The notes below the pieces were generated by a model. The model did no database searches, had not been told where the DNA came from, and saw nothing but the letters and a program-made list of their open reading frames with translations. From positions 105,475 to 169,474 of the forward strand of contig CABTYO010000002.1 in NCBI GenBank assembly GCA_902489075.1: a stretch of 64,000 nt of DNA, read 5' to 3'. Each line of letters begins with the position of its first letter. Position 1 is the stretch's first letter. Shown here piece by piece: positions 45,327-54,113 of this stretch. The DNA comes from an uncultured Faecalicatena sp. GTDB lineage: Bacteria > Bacillota > Clostridia > Lachnospirales > Lachnospiraceae. A program made the translations under genes and the position numbers.

Positions 45327-46340
45327 TTATACCAAAAATGGATGTAATATATTGAATACATATCCGACGAGGATAATACCAATCGTACAAATACTGATGA
45401 ACAGGGCTAATAATCTGGGCTTCACTGCCTTTTTCAGCATGATCATAGAGGGGAGGCTCAAGGTCGTCACTGCCATCATGAAGGCAAGGATCGTACCAAG
45501 CTGCGCCCCTTTCGAGAGCAATGCCTCTGCAATCGGAATGGTCCCGAAAATATCGGCGTACATCGGGATGCCCACAAGGGTCGCGAGGATTACTCCGAAA
45601 GGATTATTGCTTCCCAGTATGCTTTCGATCCAGTGTTCCGGAATCCAGTTATGGATGACAGCCCCGATGCCTACTCCTGCCAGGATATAAGGAAATACCT
45701 TTTTAAAGGTGGAAGTGACCTGTTCCTTTGCATAATCAATCCGGTCTCTTTTTGACAGTTCCGGGACATCGATGTCCACGCCATGTGCATTTCGGATAAA
45801 TTCCTCCACATAGTTCTCCATATGAAGCTTCTCAATCAGGGTTCCGCCTGCCACGGCTATAATCAAACCGACGATGACATAAAGTACAGCAACTTCAGTT
45901 CCGAAAATACTCATCAAAAGCACCAGGCTTCCCAGATCGACCATAGGCGAGGAGATCAGGAAAGAAAAGGTCACTCCAAGCGGCAGCCCTGCACTTGTGA
46001 ATCCGATAAAAAGAGGAATCGAAGAGCAGGAACAAAAGGGAGTCACAGTGCCAAGCAAAGCGGAGACAATATTAGCTCCAATCCCATGAAAACGCCCCAG
46101 TATCTTTTTACTTCTTTCTGGCGGAAAGTAGCTTTGGATATAGGAAATGATGAAGATCAGAATACACAGCAGGACTGTTATTTTGATCACATCGTAAATA
46201 AAGAACTGGACGCTTCCTCCCAAGCGGGTATTCATATCTAAGTTTAAGGCTGTTAAAAGACGACCGATTAACATATTCAGCCATTTCATACCAAGGACCT
46301 GGTCCTGGAAAAACAGCCAGGATGATCTTAAGATTTCCAA
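45327..46340 (-). CDS. ArsP-like permease (PF03773 family)
   Basis: A 337-residue membrane protein with about eight spans. It starts at a TTG with GGAGGG 7 bp upstream. The family core VTPFCSCSSIPLFIGFTSAG, with its two cysteines, is present near residue 100, and a related repeat lies in the second half. Members include ArsP, which exports trivalent organoarsenicals, and YraQ-type permeases of unknown substrate. It heads an operon with a G3E GTPase, a CxxC protein and an SDR, and an ArsR-type operator lies directly upstream. Confidence 0.9.
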   Translation of the reverse strand: MEILRSSWLFFQDQVLGMKWLNMLIGRLLTALNLDMNTRLGGSVQFFIYDVIKITVLLCILIFIISYIQSYFPPERSKKILGRFHGIGANIVSALLGTVTPFCSCSSIPLFIGFTSAGLPLGVTFSFLISSPMVDLGSLVLLMSIFGTEVAVLYVIVGLIIAVAGGTLIEKLHMENYVEEFIRNAHGVDIDVPELSKRDRIDYAKEQVTSTFKKVFPYILAGVGIGAVIHNWIPEHWIESILGSNNPFGVILATLVGIPMYADIFGTIPIAEALLSKGAQLGTILAFMMAVTTLSLPSMIMLKKAVKPRLLALFISICTIGIILVGYVFNILHPFLV

Positions 46341-46368
46341 AAAAAATCCCTCCGTTTCTATTCAGTAT

Positions 46369-46388
46369 ACATCAAATGTTTTTGATGT
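46369..46388. promoter_or_regulatory. ArsR operator of the permease operon
   Basis: A perfect inverted repeat ACATCAAA-TGTT-TTTGATGT, 29-48 bp upstream of the permease start. The same sequence with one change lies before the arsR-like gene. Confidence 0.87.
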
Positions 46389-46408
46389 GTAAAGCAGTTT
46401 CAGTCCTT

Positions 46409-46720
46409 TTACAGATGATTTTCAGAAAGGACAGTTTCTGTATAAGGGGTGGTCAGTTCCTCCAGGCGCTTCATGGCATATTCCTGCCCGGATCGGCTCA
46501 GGCTGTAGTGGGTCCACTTTCCTTCCTGATGGCTTGTGACGAGACCAGAATCACATAGGATCTTCATATGGTAGGAGAGACCGGACTGCCCCATATCCAT
46601 CTGATCGATCAGGACGCAGGCACACTTTTCACCGCTTCTTAACAGTTCTAATATCATGAGCCGCTTTTCGTCACTGAGCGCTTTGAATACTTTTGCGTCT
46701 TTTGCATAATCAGCTTTCAT
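46409..46720 (-). CDS. ArsR-family metalloregulator
   Basis: About 103 residues from the ATG at 46720 (GTGAGGT upstream). It has a winged helix-turn-helix (LIDQMDMGQSGLSYHMKILCDSGLV). A CxC pair in the preceding helix (EKCACVLI, residues near 32-34) takes the place of the CVC As/Sb-binding site of ArsR proteins. The protein should leave DNA when a thiophilic metalloid or metal binds. Matching operators before its own gene and before the permease operon show the likely regulon. Confidence 0.93.
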   Translation of the reverse strand: MKADYAKDAKVFKALSDEKRLMILELLRSGEKCACVLIDQMDMGQSGLSYHMKILCDSGLVTSHQEGKWTHYSLSRSGQEYAMKRLEELTTPYTETVLSENHL

Positions 46721-46733
46721 AATTGCATACCTC

Positions 46734-46753
46734 ACATCAAATATTTTGGATGT
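46734..46753. promoter_or_regulatory. ArsR operator of the regulator gene
   Basis: ACATCAAA-TATT-TTGGATGT, one base away from the operator at 46369-46388. It lies between the -10 box and the start codon, as expected for autorepression. Confidence 0.85.
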
Positions 46754-46757
46754 ATTA

Positions 46758-46786
46758 AGCATACGCGTTTTATCTGCTGTTGTCAA
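46758..46786 (-). promoter_or_regulatory. Promoter of the ArsR-like gene
   Basis: On the minus strand: -35 TTGACA (46781-46786), 17-bp spacer, -10 TATGCT (46758-46763). The operator follows 4 bp downstream. Confidence 0.85.
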
Positions 46787-46903
46787 GATCAAATCAAAAA
46801 AAGTTGATGTATTATTGAGTGAAGTAACAGATTCTGTAAAATGTAATGAAAAGCAAAAGGTGTTCAGAGACGGAATGCAGCTTCCTTCTAAACACCTTTT
46901 GTT

Positions 46904-48139
46904 TCACTTGTCTTGGCTGGGCATCTCCGTTTCGGTCAGATCATTTTTAGTTACTTTTCTTTCAGTTATTCCCCTGTAAGTTGTCGGTGACATACCGGTG
47001 TCTTCCTCAAAGTTCCGGCGGAAGGTCCGGATGGAGGAGAAGCCGACAGACATGGCAATGTCAAAGACAGGAAGGCTGGTTCCGGATAGCAGCGCCCTGG
47101 CATAGACCAGGCGGATGGCTGTCAGGAGTTTTGCAAATCCCATATCGTAGTTGCGCTTTAAGATTTCAGTCAGTGTAGCCTTACTGATGAAGAAGTGTTC
47201 TGCTGTACTTTCAATCGTCAGATGCTCCGTGTGATGTTCAAATAAATACAACAGAATCTGCCAGGCAGTGTCTGCCCTGTATTTTGTGTCTGATGGAAAA
47301 CTTTTCCGGTATTCATCAGGGGAGACTCCTTTTAATTTGCCGAATACTCTGTAAAAGGTTGACAGAGAATGATATCCGACATAATTGGCGATGAAGGCAA
47401 TGGACAGCTCCTCAAACTGCATCATGGAGCAGGCATTGCGGATACGCACCTGGTGCCGGTTTTCACTGAAATTGTTTCCTGTTATGCTGCGAAAAAGGTA
47501 GTTCAGGTAAGGGACAGAGATATCAAAGGCCTTTGCCACCTCATCGGCATTGCTGTTAAAGTGGACATGCATATACTGGATCACCTGCCAGAGCAGGTTG
47601 TGCTGGTTGTCCTGGCTGTCATTTTGTTTGGCTGCCTGCCGTTCATAGATATTTACAATTTTCATAACAGCCGAGAAAATAAAAAATTCATAATAATAGT
47701 CTTCTTTATCCAGTTCTTCCCGTATTTCTTCAAAAAGCAGCCTGGACTGTTTCATCACGTTCTCAGAAAGTGAGAGGACAGGGGAACCGCATTCTAAGAT
47801 ACTCAGGCTGTCATGTTCAAAGTGCTTGCTCATATCCAGATAAATCATAAGCGTCAGCGGGAAAGAGAGCCTGAGAAGCCGGACAGATCCGACCGGGGAC
47901 AGGCTGTGTACATGGAATGGAAAAATGCGCACCAGATCACGGGTACGGATGGAATAGACCTCCCTGTTTACAGTGAGGGATGCGGATCCTTCCAGAATCA
48001 GCCAGTATTCTATGTTGTCGTGTGTATGGGGCGCTTCGTTTTCCTTAATCTCTTCTTTAATCAGAGTAACATTGTCAAGCGTGAGCTGCGTGCGTTTGTA
48101 AAATGAATTAGAGTAAGCGTGCATCGTTCTATGCTCCAT
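46904..48139 (-). CDS. AraC-family regulator with two tandem DNA-binding domains
   Basis: 411 residues from the ATG at 48139 (AGGAGG 6 bp upstream). Residues about 30-110 form a cupin-like effector domain (PHTHDNIEYWLILEGSASLT). A first AraC-type domain spans about 183-280 (AFDISVPYLNYLFRSITG, IANYVGYHSLSTFYRVFGKLKGVSPDEYRK). A second one spans about 293-392 (FFISKATLTEILKRNY, IAMSVGFSSIRTFRRNFEEDTGMSPTTYR). Having two full AraC domains in one chain is unusual. The gene is divergent from the flavoenzyme/SDR pair and probably controls it. Confidence 0.9.
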   Translation of the reverse strand: MEHRTMHAYSNSFYKRTQLTLDNVTLIKEEIKENEAPHTHDNIEYWLILEGSASLTVNREVYSIRTRDLVRIFPFHVHSLSPVGSVRLLRLSFPLTLMIYLDMSKHFEHDSLSILECGSPVLSLSENVMKQSRLLFEEIREELDKEDYYYEFFIFSAVMKIVNIYERQAAKQNDSQDNQHNLLWQVIQYMHVHFNSNADEVAKAFDISVPYLNYLFRSITGNNFSENRHQVRIRNACSMMQFEELSIAFIANYVGYHSLSTFYRVFGKLKGVSPDEYRKSFPSDTKYRADTAWQILLYLFEHHTEHLTIESTAEHFFISKATLTEILKRNYDMGFAKLLTAIRLVYARALLSGTSLPVFDIAMSVGFSSIRTFRRNFEEDTGMSPTTYRGITERKVTKNDLTETEMPSQDK

Positions 48140-48354
48140 GGATAACCTCCTGTGGGTGAAACAGGTTGAATGGGGTTCTTTTTTATTATACGGATTTGCC
48201 TGACAGATGAAAAGCACAATAGAGGAGAATGGGAATATATTTGGGAAAAATGACCCCTTTAATCGGAACGGTTTCTGTAAATATGCGCTTTCACTTTCTG
48301 GAGGATATGAAATAATAGAGGAAACAGATTCACCAAAAGAAAGGAGCTGAATTT

Positions 48355-50283
48355 ATGTTTTCTTATTTGTTTTCACCAATTAGGCTGCGCGGACTGGAAT
48401 TGAAAAACCGCATTATCATGCCTGCCATGGGAACAAAGTTTCCAAAGGACAATGAGGTGACAGACCAATTGGTTGAATACCATGTGGAGCGTGCCAAAGG
48501 GGGGACAGGACTGAATATGGTCGAGGTTACCGGGGTGCATCAGGCATCTGTACCGGGAATCTATCCATCTCTGGCAGAGGATCGTTTTATTCCGGGAATG
48601 AAGCGTCTGACAGATGCAATTCATGATGCCGGGGGCAAGGCAGGTCTCCAGCTTTGGCAGGGCAGTATTGCGGTAGCGTCCCATCCGGGGATGCAGGTCA
48701 TTGTTGCCAGCGATATGCCTCTGGGACCCGGGTACGTTGTAAAGGGAGCCGACAAGGCACTCATTGATGAGCTGACAGAATGCTATGGTCAGGCAGCCCG
48801 GCGCGCGGTGGACGCAGGGTTTGACTGCGTAGAGGTACATATGGCACACAATTATATTCTGCACTCCTTCCTGTCACCGGCTATCAACAAACGTACGGAT
48901 GAGTATGGAGGTTCTTTTGAAAACAGGGCACGTTTCCCGCTTGCTGTGATTGATTCGATTAGAAAGAATATTCCTGACGATATGCCCTTGTTCATGCGGA
49001 TCGACGCGCAGGATGATTATCTGGAAAATGGTATGACGATAGAGGATGTCATTGCATTTTGTAAGCTGGCCGGGGAGGCCGGGGTTGATGTGCTGGATAT
49101 TTCCAGGGGAAATATTATTAGTGCCGGGATTAAGTTCGAGGTGCCACCGATTGATCTTCCGAAAGCATTCAATATCGAAAATGCGGCACGTATACGCAGG
49201 GAGACGGGGATGATCACGATGGGGGTCGGTAGAATCAATGACCCTGAGCTTGCAGATCAGCTGCTCGCCGAGGACAAGCTGGATCTGGTCGGCATTGGAA
49301 GGGCACAGCTTGCGGACCCACAGTTCTGCAATAAATCCAGAGAAGGGAAACTGGATGATATCGTGAGATGTGTCGGATGTAATCAGGGATGTTATGATGC
49401 CTGCGAAAGCCATGTGATTCCTCATATTACCTGTCTTAGGAATCCGGCACTGGGGAAAGAAAAAGAGTATCGGATCACGAAGACGGATACGCCGAAAACC
49501 GTCATTATAGCCGGAGGCGGTATGGCGGGGATGGAAGCAGCGGATGTCCTTTTTGCAAGAGGTCATAAGCCAATTCTGTGTGAGGCGTCAGACCACCTCG
49601 GCGGCCAGTTTCTGCTTGCAGGCGAGGCACCGAGAAAGCAGGAGATGAAGCTTGCTGCAATCAGTAAAGGCAGGCAGATTACAAGGTGCGGAGTTGATGT
49701 CAGGCTCGGGACGGCAGTAACGTCTGAATTGATTGAACAAATCAGCCCGGATGCTGTGATCAATGCAGTCGGTGCGGTACCAGTTATCCCACCAATTCCA
49801 GGAATTGATCTTCCAAATGTGAAGAATTCCCATGATATTTTGAGTGGTGCATCATCGGCCGAAGGCAGTGTGGTAGTTATCGGCGGCGGTCTGGTCGGTC
49901 TTGAGACGGCAGAATATCTGGCGGAACAGGGATGCAAGGTAACAGTAATCGAGATGCTTAAGGCCCTCGGAGCTGATCTGGGAACAACGAGAAAAGTATG
50001 CGTCATGGAAAATCTGTACAGGGAAGGTGTTACCCAACTGCCGAACTGCAAATGCCTGGAAATCCAGACGGACGGTGTAATCGTCGAAAATCAGGGAAAA
50101 CAGGAGAAAATTGCCTGTGATTATGTTGTTGCCGCCGTGGGAGTACACAGTGTGGATTTCACAGAAACTGAGGCATTCTGCAAAGAGAAAGGAATTCCGG
50201 TGTATACAATCGGAGATGCACAGAAACCTAGAAGGGCGATTGATGCGACAGCAGATGCGGCTAAGATTGCAAGGGAAATATAA
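48355..50283 (+). CDS. NADH:flavin oxidoreductase of the BaiCD/2,4-dienoyl-CoA reductase type
   Basis: A 642-residue enzyme. Residues 1 to about 340 are an Old Yellow Enzyme TIM barrel binding FMN (LKNRIIMPAMGT, GFDCVEVHMAHNYILHSFLSP). Cysteines in CVGCNQGCYDACESH and a later CLRNP bind a 4Fe-4S cluster near residues 340-365. The C-terminal half holds FAD/NAD-binding motifs (VIIAGGGMAGMEAADV, VVIGGGLVGLETAEYL). Such enzymes reduce C=C bonds conjugated to a carbonyl, in dienoyl-CoA, bile-acid or steroid intermediates. The SDR gene follows by 64 bp. The substrate here is not known. Confidence 0.93.
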   Translation: MFSYLFSPIRLRGLELKNRIIMPAMGTKFPKDNEVTDQLVEYHVERAKGGTGLNMVEVTGVHQASVPGIYPSLAEDRFIPGMKRLTDAIHDAGGKAGLQLWQGSIAVASHPGMQVIVASDMPLGPGYVVKGADKALIDELTECYGQAARRAVDAGFDCVEVHMAHNYILHSFLSPAINKRTDEYGGSFENRARFPLAVIDSIRKNIPDDMPLFMRIDAQDDYLENGMTIEDVIAFCKLAGEAGVDVLDISRGNIISAGIKFEVPPIDLPKAFNIENAARIRRETGMITMGVGRINDPELADQLLAEDKLDLVGIGRAQLADPQFCNKSREGKLDDIVRCVGCNQGCYDACESHVIPHITCLRNPALGKEKEYRITKTDTPKTVIIAGGGMAGMEAADVLFARGHKPILCEASDHLGGQFLLAGEAPRKQEMKLAAISKGRQITRCGVDVRLGTAVTSELIEQISPDAVINAVGAVPVIPPIPGIDLPNVKNSHDILSGASSAEGSVVVIGGGLVGLETAEYLAEQGCKVTVIEMLKALGADLGTTRKVCVMENLYREGVTQLPNCKCLEIQTDGVIVENQGKQEKIACDYVVAAVGVHSVDFTETEAFCKEKGIPVYTIGDAQKPRRAIDATADAAKIAREI

Positions 50284-50347
50284 GCGATATACAGGTAATA
50301 TGCAACTGATAAACAGGTGATGAAAAGAGAAAATTGGAGGTATCATT

Positions 50348-51109
50348 ATGAGTGAGAAAAAAATAGCATTAGTATCAGGTTCAGCAACAGGAATCGGCAG
50401 GGATTGTTCAATTCAGCTTGCAAAGGATGGGTTTACCCTTGTACTCTGTGACTGGAATAAGGAAGAGGGAGAGAAGACTCTGGCACTTTGCAAGGAACAG
50501 GGAGCAGAAGCAGATTTTCTTGAGATCAACATGGCAATCGAGGATCAGGCAGAGGAATTCATCAAATTTGCTGTAGATAAATATGGAAAGATTGACTTCT
50601 ATTTCAATAATCAGGGTGTGATCCATATGCCGAAACTATTTGAAGATATTACAGAAGAGGATTTTGACTATGTAACAGACAACAACTTTAAAGCATGTTT
50701 TTTCGGAATGAAGCATGCGCTTAGAGTTATGAAGAAACAGGGATATGGACACCTTGTGAATACAGGATCATCCTCGGGAATCCGCCCGGAAACCGGATTT
50801 GGTGTATATTCTGCAACTAAGCATGCGGTCATCGGACTGACAAAGGATGCAGCGATTGAGATGGCAAAATACGGTGTGCGTGTGAACTGTGTATGCCCGG
50901 GTGGAATTATTACACCTTTGACGATTGCGGTCGGACAGTACATGAAAGAGCACCAGTTTGTACAGCCAAGGTCCTCAACAGCACTTTTAGGACCTGCACG
51001 TATGGGAAAGACATCCGAAATGACGGGAATCATCTCCTTCCTGGCATCCGATGATTCTTCTTATATGACAGGATCAATCATCAGTGTTGACGGAGGAAAT
51101 ACACAATAG
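50348..51109 (+). CDS. Short-chain dehydrogenase (hydroxysteroid dehydrogenase-like)
   Basis: A 253-residue classical SDR. The cofactor motif is VSGSATGIGRDCS, and Asp at the end of strand 2 (LVLCDWN) indicates NAD preference. NNQG is the structural motif; Ser in NTGSSSG and YSATK supply the catalytic residues. The pairing with a BaiCD-like flavoenzyme recalls hydroxysteroid dehydrogenases such as BaiA. It would oxidise an alcohol to the ketone that lets the flavoenzyme act on a conjugated double bond, or do the reverse. A very stable terminator follows. Confidence 0.92.
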   Translation: MSEKKIALVSGSATGIGRDCSIQLAKDGFTLVLCDWNKEEGEKTLALCKEQGAEADFLEINMAIEDQAEEFIKFAVDKYGKIDFYFNNQGVIHMPKLFEDITEEDFDYVTDNNFKACFFGMKHALRVMKKQGYGHLVNTGSSSGIRPETGFGVYSATKHAVIGLTKDAAIEMAKYGVRVNCVCPGGIITPLTIAVGQYMKEHQFVQPRSSTALLGPARMGKTSEMTGIISFLASDDSSYMTGSIISVDGGNTQ

Positions 51110-51432
51110 AGTTGTTTATATTTTACAAAAACAGGAGCAGCCGTATCAAAAAATGCGGCTGCTCCTGTTTTTGTAATTCTATCATATGAAAAAGAAATTC
51201 ACTGCTGGATACTTCGTTTGTTTTGTACGTTCACTAACTCCTGACTTTCAGTAGAAATATCATTAATAAAATGTAAAATATGGATTATAATAGAAACCAT
51301 GATACCTGCAGCAGTATTTGCCAGAAAGGATTGGAAATCAAATCATATCCATAGAGCATCCATAATCCACATTCTGCAGGCACTTTTACATTGACGTTAT
51401 AAATTAGAACATGGAATCTGGAAGGAGAAGTT
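51110..51432. other. Intergenic region after the flavoenzyme operon
   Basis: It holds the terminator at 51125-51174. The rest is AT-rich, with a TATAAT at 51286-51291 that may be the -10 box of the DHFR-like gene, but no clear -35 box. Confidence 0.45.
51125..51174 (+). terminator. Strong rho-independent terminator
   Basis: Perfect 19-bp arms (51125-51143 and 51156-51174) with a 12-nt loop after the SDR gene. The central arm sequence ACAGGAGCAGC recurs in the terminator at 52034. Confidence 0.92.
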
Positions 51433-51996
51433 ATGAAGAAAGTGATACTATTTATTGCAATGAGCCTGGACGGCTATATTGCGGATAAAGAGGGAGATGT
51501 TGACTGGCTGGCAGGCCAGGAGCCGGGGCAGGATGATATGGTAAGCTATGATGAGTTCATCAAGGGGATCAGCACCATTGTAATAGGATGGAATACCTAT
51601 CATCAGCTTATCACGGAGTTATTTCCCGGCAAATGGTTTTACAGTGGTCTCAAGAGTTATGTGCTGACGCACAGGAATCTGCCAGCAACAGTAGAAATCG
51701 AATTTGTGGACGAAGATGTCTGTGAACTGGTGAGAAATCTAAAGAAGTCGTCTGAGGAGGATATCTGGATCTGCGGCGGGGCAGCAGTAGTCAGGCCGCT
51801 GGTAGAGGCAGATCTGATCGACAGGTATCATATCTCAGTTATCCCCACAATATTAAATGGAGGGATCCGCCTATTCGAAGGAAATGAAGGAGAAGGCAGT
51901 GAAATAAAGTTAAAACTGGTGGATACGAAAATGTATAATGGGATTGTGGATCTGGTATACGAGCGGAGAGCGGAAAGTCCGGATAGTTTCCAATGA
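51433..51996 (+). CDS. Dihydrofolate reductase-like / RibD C-terminal family protein
   Basis: A 187-residue protein with the DHFR-like fold pattern: MKKVILFIAMSLDGYIADKEGDVDWL at the N-terminus, IVIGWNTYHQLI, and IWICGGAAVVRPLVEADLIDRYHISVIPTIL towards the end. It is the RibD-C/YyaP type common in Firmicutes, not a classical FolA. NADPH-dependent reduction of a pteridine-like or other small molecule is possible. GGAAGGAGAAG precedes the ATG. It is a single gene, away from the folate operon. Confidence 0.92.
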   Translation: MKKVILFIAMSLDGYIADKEGDVDWLAGQEPGQDDMVSYDEFIKGISTIVIGWNTYHQLITELFPGKWFYSGLKSYVLTHRNLPATVEIEFVDEDVCELVRNLKKSSEEDIWICGGAAVVRPLVEADLIDRYHISVIPTILNGGIRLFEGNEGEGSEIKLKLVDTKMYNGIVDLVYERRAESPDSFQ

Positions 51997-52033
51997 AATT
52001 ACTTTTATATTCTATAAAAACGGGATATTTTAT

Positions 52034-52080
52034 AAACACAGGAGCAGCTGTTTCAGAAGATGCAGCTGTTCCTGTGTTTT
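52034..52080. terminator. Bidirectional terminator
   Basis: Arms of about 17 bp (52034-52050 and 52063-52079) with one G-T pair, between the convergent DHFR-like and M20 peptidase genes. Confidence 0.9.
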
Positions 52081-52103
52081 GTCTTCATCAGATTCCGCTC
52101 ATT

Positions 52104-53282
52104 TTATGATGCCTCATGAGCCGTCAGCCAGTCTATTGCGGCTTTTGCATAAATGGCTGCTGCGTATGGCAGGCAGTCTTCATTGAAAAGAATCCTGGGA
52201 TTATGCTGTCCGACCCATTTGCTCTGGTCGGGAACTCCAGCGCCGATACCGAAGTAGGTGGCAGGGATTTTTTCGGTAATAAAGGCAAAGTCCTCTGATC
52301 CCATCACATGATAGAGTGGGAGCGCCTTTACCGCCGGGTCCATGTCCTTTATACTTCCCAGGATTTCCTGCGTCAGTTCTTTGTTGCAGACGACGGAAGG
52401 AACGTCGCTGAGCACCTCGATCTCTGCGGTAGTGCGGTATGTGGCAGCAACGGATTCTGTGACCTCTTTTATTCTCTGTATCAGAAATTCGGTGATTTCT
52501 GGTTTAAAGGTCCTTAAAGTACCTTCAAGTACGGCTCTTTCCGGAATGACATTTGCAGCGCTTCCGGCATCGAAGCGTCCGATTGTCAGTGCAGCTTCAT
52601 CTGTGGCGGAAATCTCACGGGCCAGAAGCTCCTGTAGCGCCAGATAGATATGTACGCCGGTGTTGATCGGGTCCACACCCATCTGAGGCATTGAGCCATG
52701 TGTGCCTTTTCCGGTCAGAGTGATGCGGAAACCATAGACAGCAGCCATCGGATAATCTCCATATATGAGTACATTATTTGGAAGAGCAGCAGCCACATGC
52801 ATGGCAAATGCAGCATCAACCTTAGGATTTTCCAGTATCCCGGCGCTGATTGCAGCCTGTGCCCCTGAAAAAGTCTCCTCCCCAGACTGGAAAAAGAGTT
52901 TTACCGTCCCTTTGAGCGCTGCCTCATGTGCCTTCAGGATTTTTGCAGCCCCAAGCAGGGTGGCGGCATGCATATCGTGTCCACAGGCATGCATTCTGCC
53001 GTTGGATGAAGCAAATGGTTCACCGGATTCCTCTTCGATCGGAAGTCCATCCATGTCACTTCTAAGTAAAAAACATTTGCCACCCTTTCCAATGGTCGCT
53101 GTGATACAGGAGCATTCTTCATAAACCAGACAGGGAATCTCCATTTCATCCAGCTTTTCCTTTACGAAATCTACTGTCTGGGGCAGGGAAAGCCCTGTCT
53201 CCGGGATCTGATGCAGTGCCCGGCGCCAGGATATGATTTCCTCACGCATACATCGGGCTTCTTCCAATAATTGTTGAGCCAT
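52104..53282 (-). CDS. M20-family amidohydrolase
   Basis: A 392-residue zinc hydrolase of the M20D type, the group of hippurate and N-acyl-amino-acid hydrolases. Metal and catalytic residues lie in LLRSDMDGLPI, HACGHDMHAATLLG (Cys100, His102), FQSGEETFSGA and HVMGSEDFAF. AAGGAGATG precedes the ATG. The protein is cytoplasmic with a normal length. It stands alone between a terminator and a divergent promoter. The substrate cannot be told; candidates are N-acyl amino acids and aminobenzoyl conjugates. Confidence 0.95.
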   Translation of the reverse strand: MAQQLLEEARCMREEIISWRRALHQIPETGLSLPQTVDFVKEKLDEMEIPCLVYEECSCITATIGKGGKCFLLRSDMDGLPIEEESGEPFASSNGRMHACGHDMHAATLLGAAKILKAHEAALKGTVKLFFQSGEETFSGAQAAISAGILENPKVDAAFAMHVAAALPNNVLIYGDYPMAAVYGFRITLTGKGTHGSMPQMGVDPINTGVHIYLALQELLAREISATDEAALTIGRFDAGSAANVIPERAVLEGTLRTFKPEITEFLIQRIKEVTESVAATYRTTAEIEVLSDVPSVVCNKELTQEILGSIKDMDPAVKALPLYHVMGSEDFAFITEKIPATYFGIGAGVPDQSKWVGQHNPRILFNEDCLPYAAAIYAKAAIDWLTAHEAS

Positions 53283-53592
53283 AATAACATCTCCTTTTTG
53301 TAGTGATAGTGGTCAGGTGATTCGTGAATTTTCTGGTGGAAAAGTGCCAGGAGATTCACGACTGCCTATTAAGATAAGAGTAAGATAATAGAAAAGGAAA
53401 GTCAAGAAGATATCCGAATAATGTTCGGTGAAAAAGCGATGCAGATATCTACATTACATAAAGAATGGTTTAATTGAAAATATGTAAAATATAATTGACA
53501 AAAAGTAAAGAAAGAGCTATACTGTGAACATAGAAAGGGGATTGCGGATATCCGCTTTGACAAGATTCTTTATAGGAAGAGGAGGAAGAAAG
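53283..53592. other. Divergent intergenic region
   Basis: About 310 bp between the M20 gene and the membrane/XRE pair. The right half has the promoter described at 53495-53523. No other feature was recognised. Confidence 0.5.
53495..53523 (+). promoter_or_regulatory. Promoter of the second membrane/XRE pair
   Basis: -35 TTGACA (53495-53500), 17-bp spacer, -10 TATACT (53518-53523). Confidence 0.85.
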
Positions 53593-54108
53593 ATGGGACA
53601 CAGCATCTATTATTATTTAGGAATTTTAGCAGGAATTATGGTAGGGATAGTAGTAGTAGCAATCACAAAACGCAACAGATACGGGAGGGCGAAATGTGTG
53701 TATGATGAACGCCAGACAGCTGCACGAGGAAAAGCCTTTAAATATGGCTTCTTTTCCCTGATTGTTTATCTTGTCTTGTATGGTATTATCCAGGATATGA
53801 CAGGAGTCTACTGGGGAAAAGGCATGGTGGGAGTATCACTTGGAATCTGTATTTCCATAGTAGTTTTTGCAGTAGTCAGCATTTGGAATGATGCCTACTT
53901 TTCATTATGGGAGAATCCCAGGCAGTATGTCATAACTTTCATAGCTGCATTTATAGTCAATGCAATGGCAGCGATTCCTGTCATAACTCATACGAAGAAG
54001 GACACAGATTATGCATATATTAATGCATTTCTGACAGTTACATTATTCATTATATTGGTTGTTATGGCACTGAAATTTCAAAAGGACAAACGCGAAGGGG
54101 AAGAATAA
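53593..54108 (+). CDS. Small membrane protein with DER motif (second copy type)
   Basis: About 171 residues from the ATG at 53593 (GAGGAGGAAG upstream). Five hydrophobic segments are likely. After the first one comes the loop KCVYDERQTAARGKAFKYGFF, whose DER motif and position match the membrane protein at 35574. An XRE regulator of 65 residues follows by 5 bp. In this copy the membrane gene comes first. The function is unknown. Confidence 0.8.
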   Translation: MGHSIYYYLGILAGIMVGIVVVAITKRNRYGRAKCVYDERQTAARGKAFKYGFFSLIVYLVLYGIIQDMTGVYWGKGMVGVSLGICISIVVFAVVSIWNDAYFSLWENPRQYVITFIAAFIVNAMAAIPVITHTKKDTDYAYINAFLTVTLFIILVVMALKFQKDKREGEE

Positions 54109-54113
54109 GGACG

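Noticed and set aside
51433..51996. Classical FolA dihydrofolate reductase of the folate pathway
   Set aside because: The motifs match the RibD C-terminal/YyaP type, and it lies far from the folate operon.
53283..53592. Search for attachment sites or insertion-sequence ends around the toxin-antitoxin region
   Set aside because: No direct or inverted repeat pair bounding the region was seen by eye, so no mobile element is claimed.
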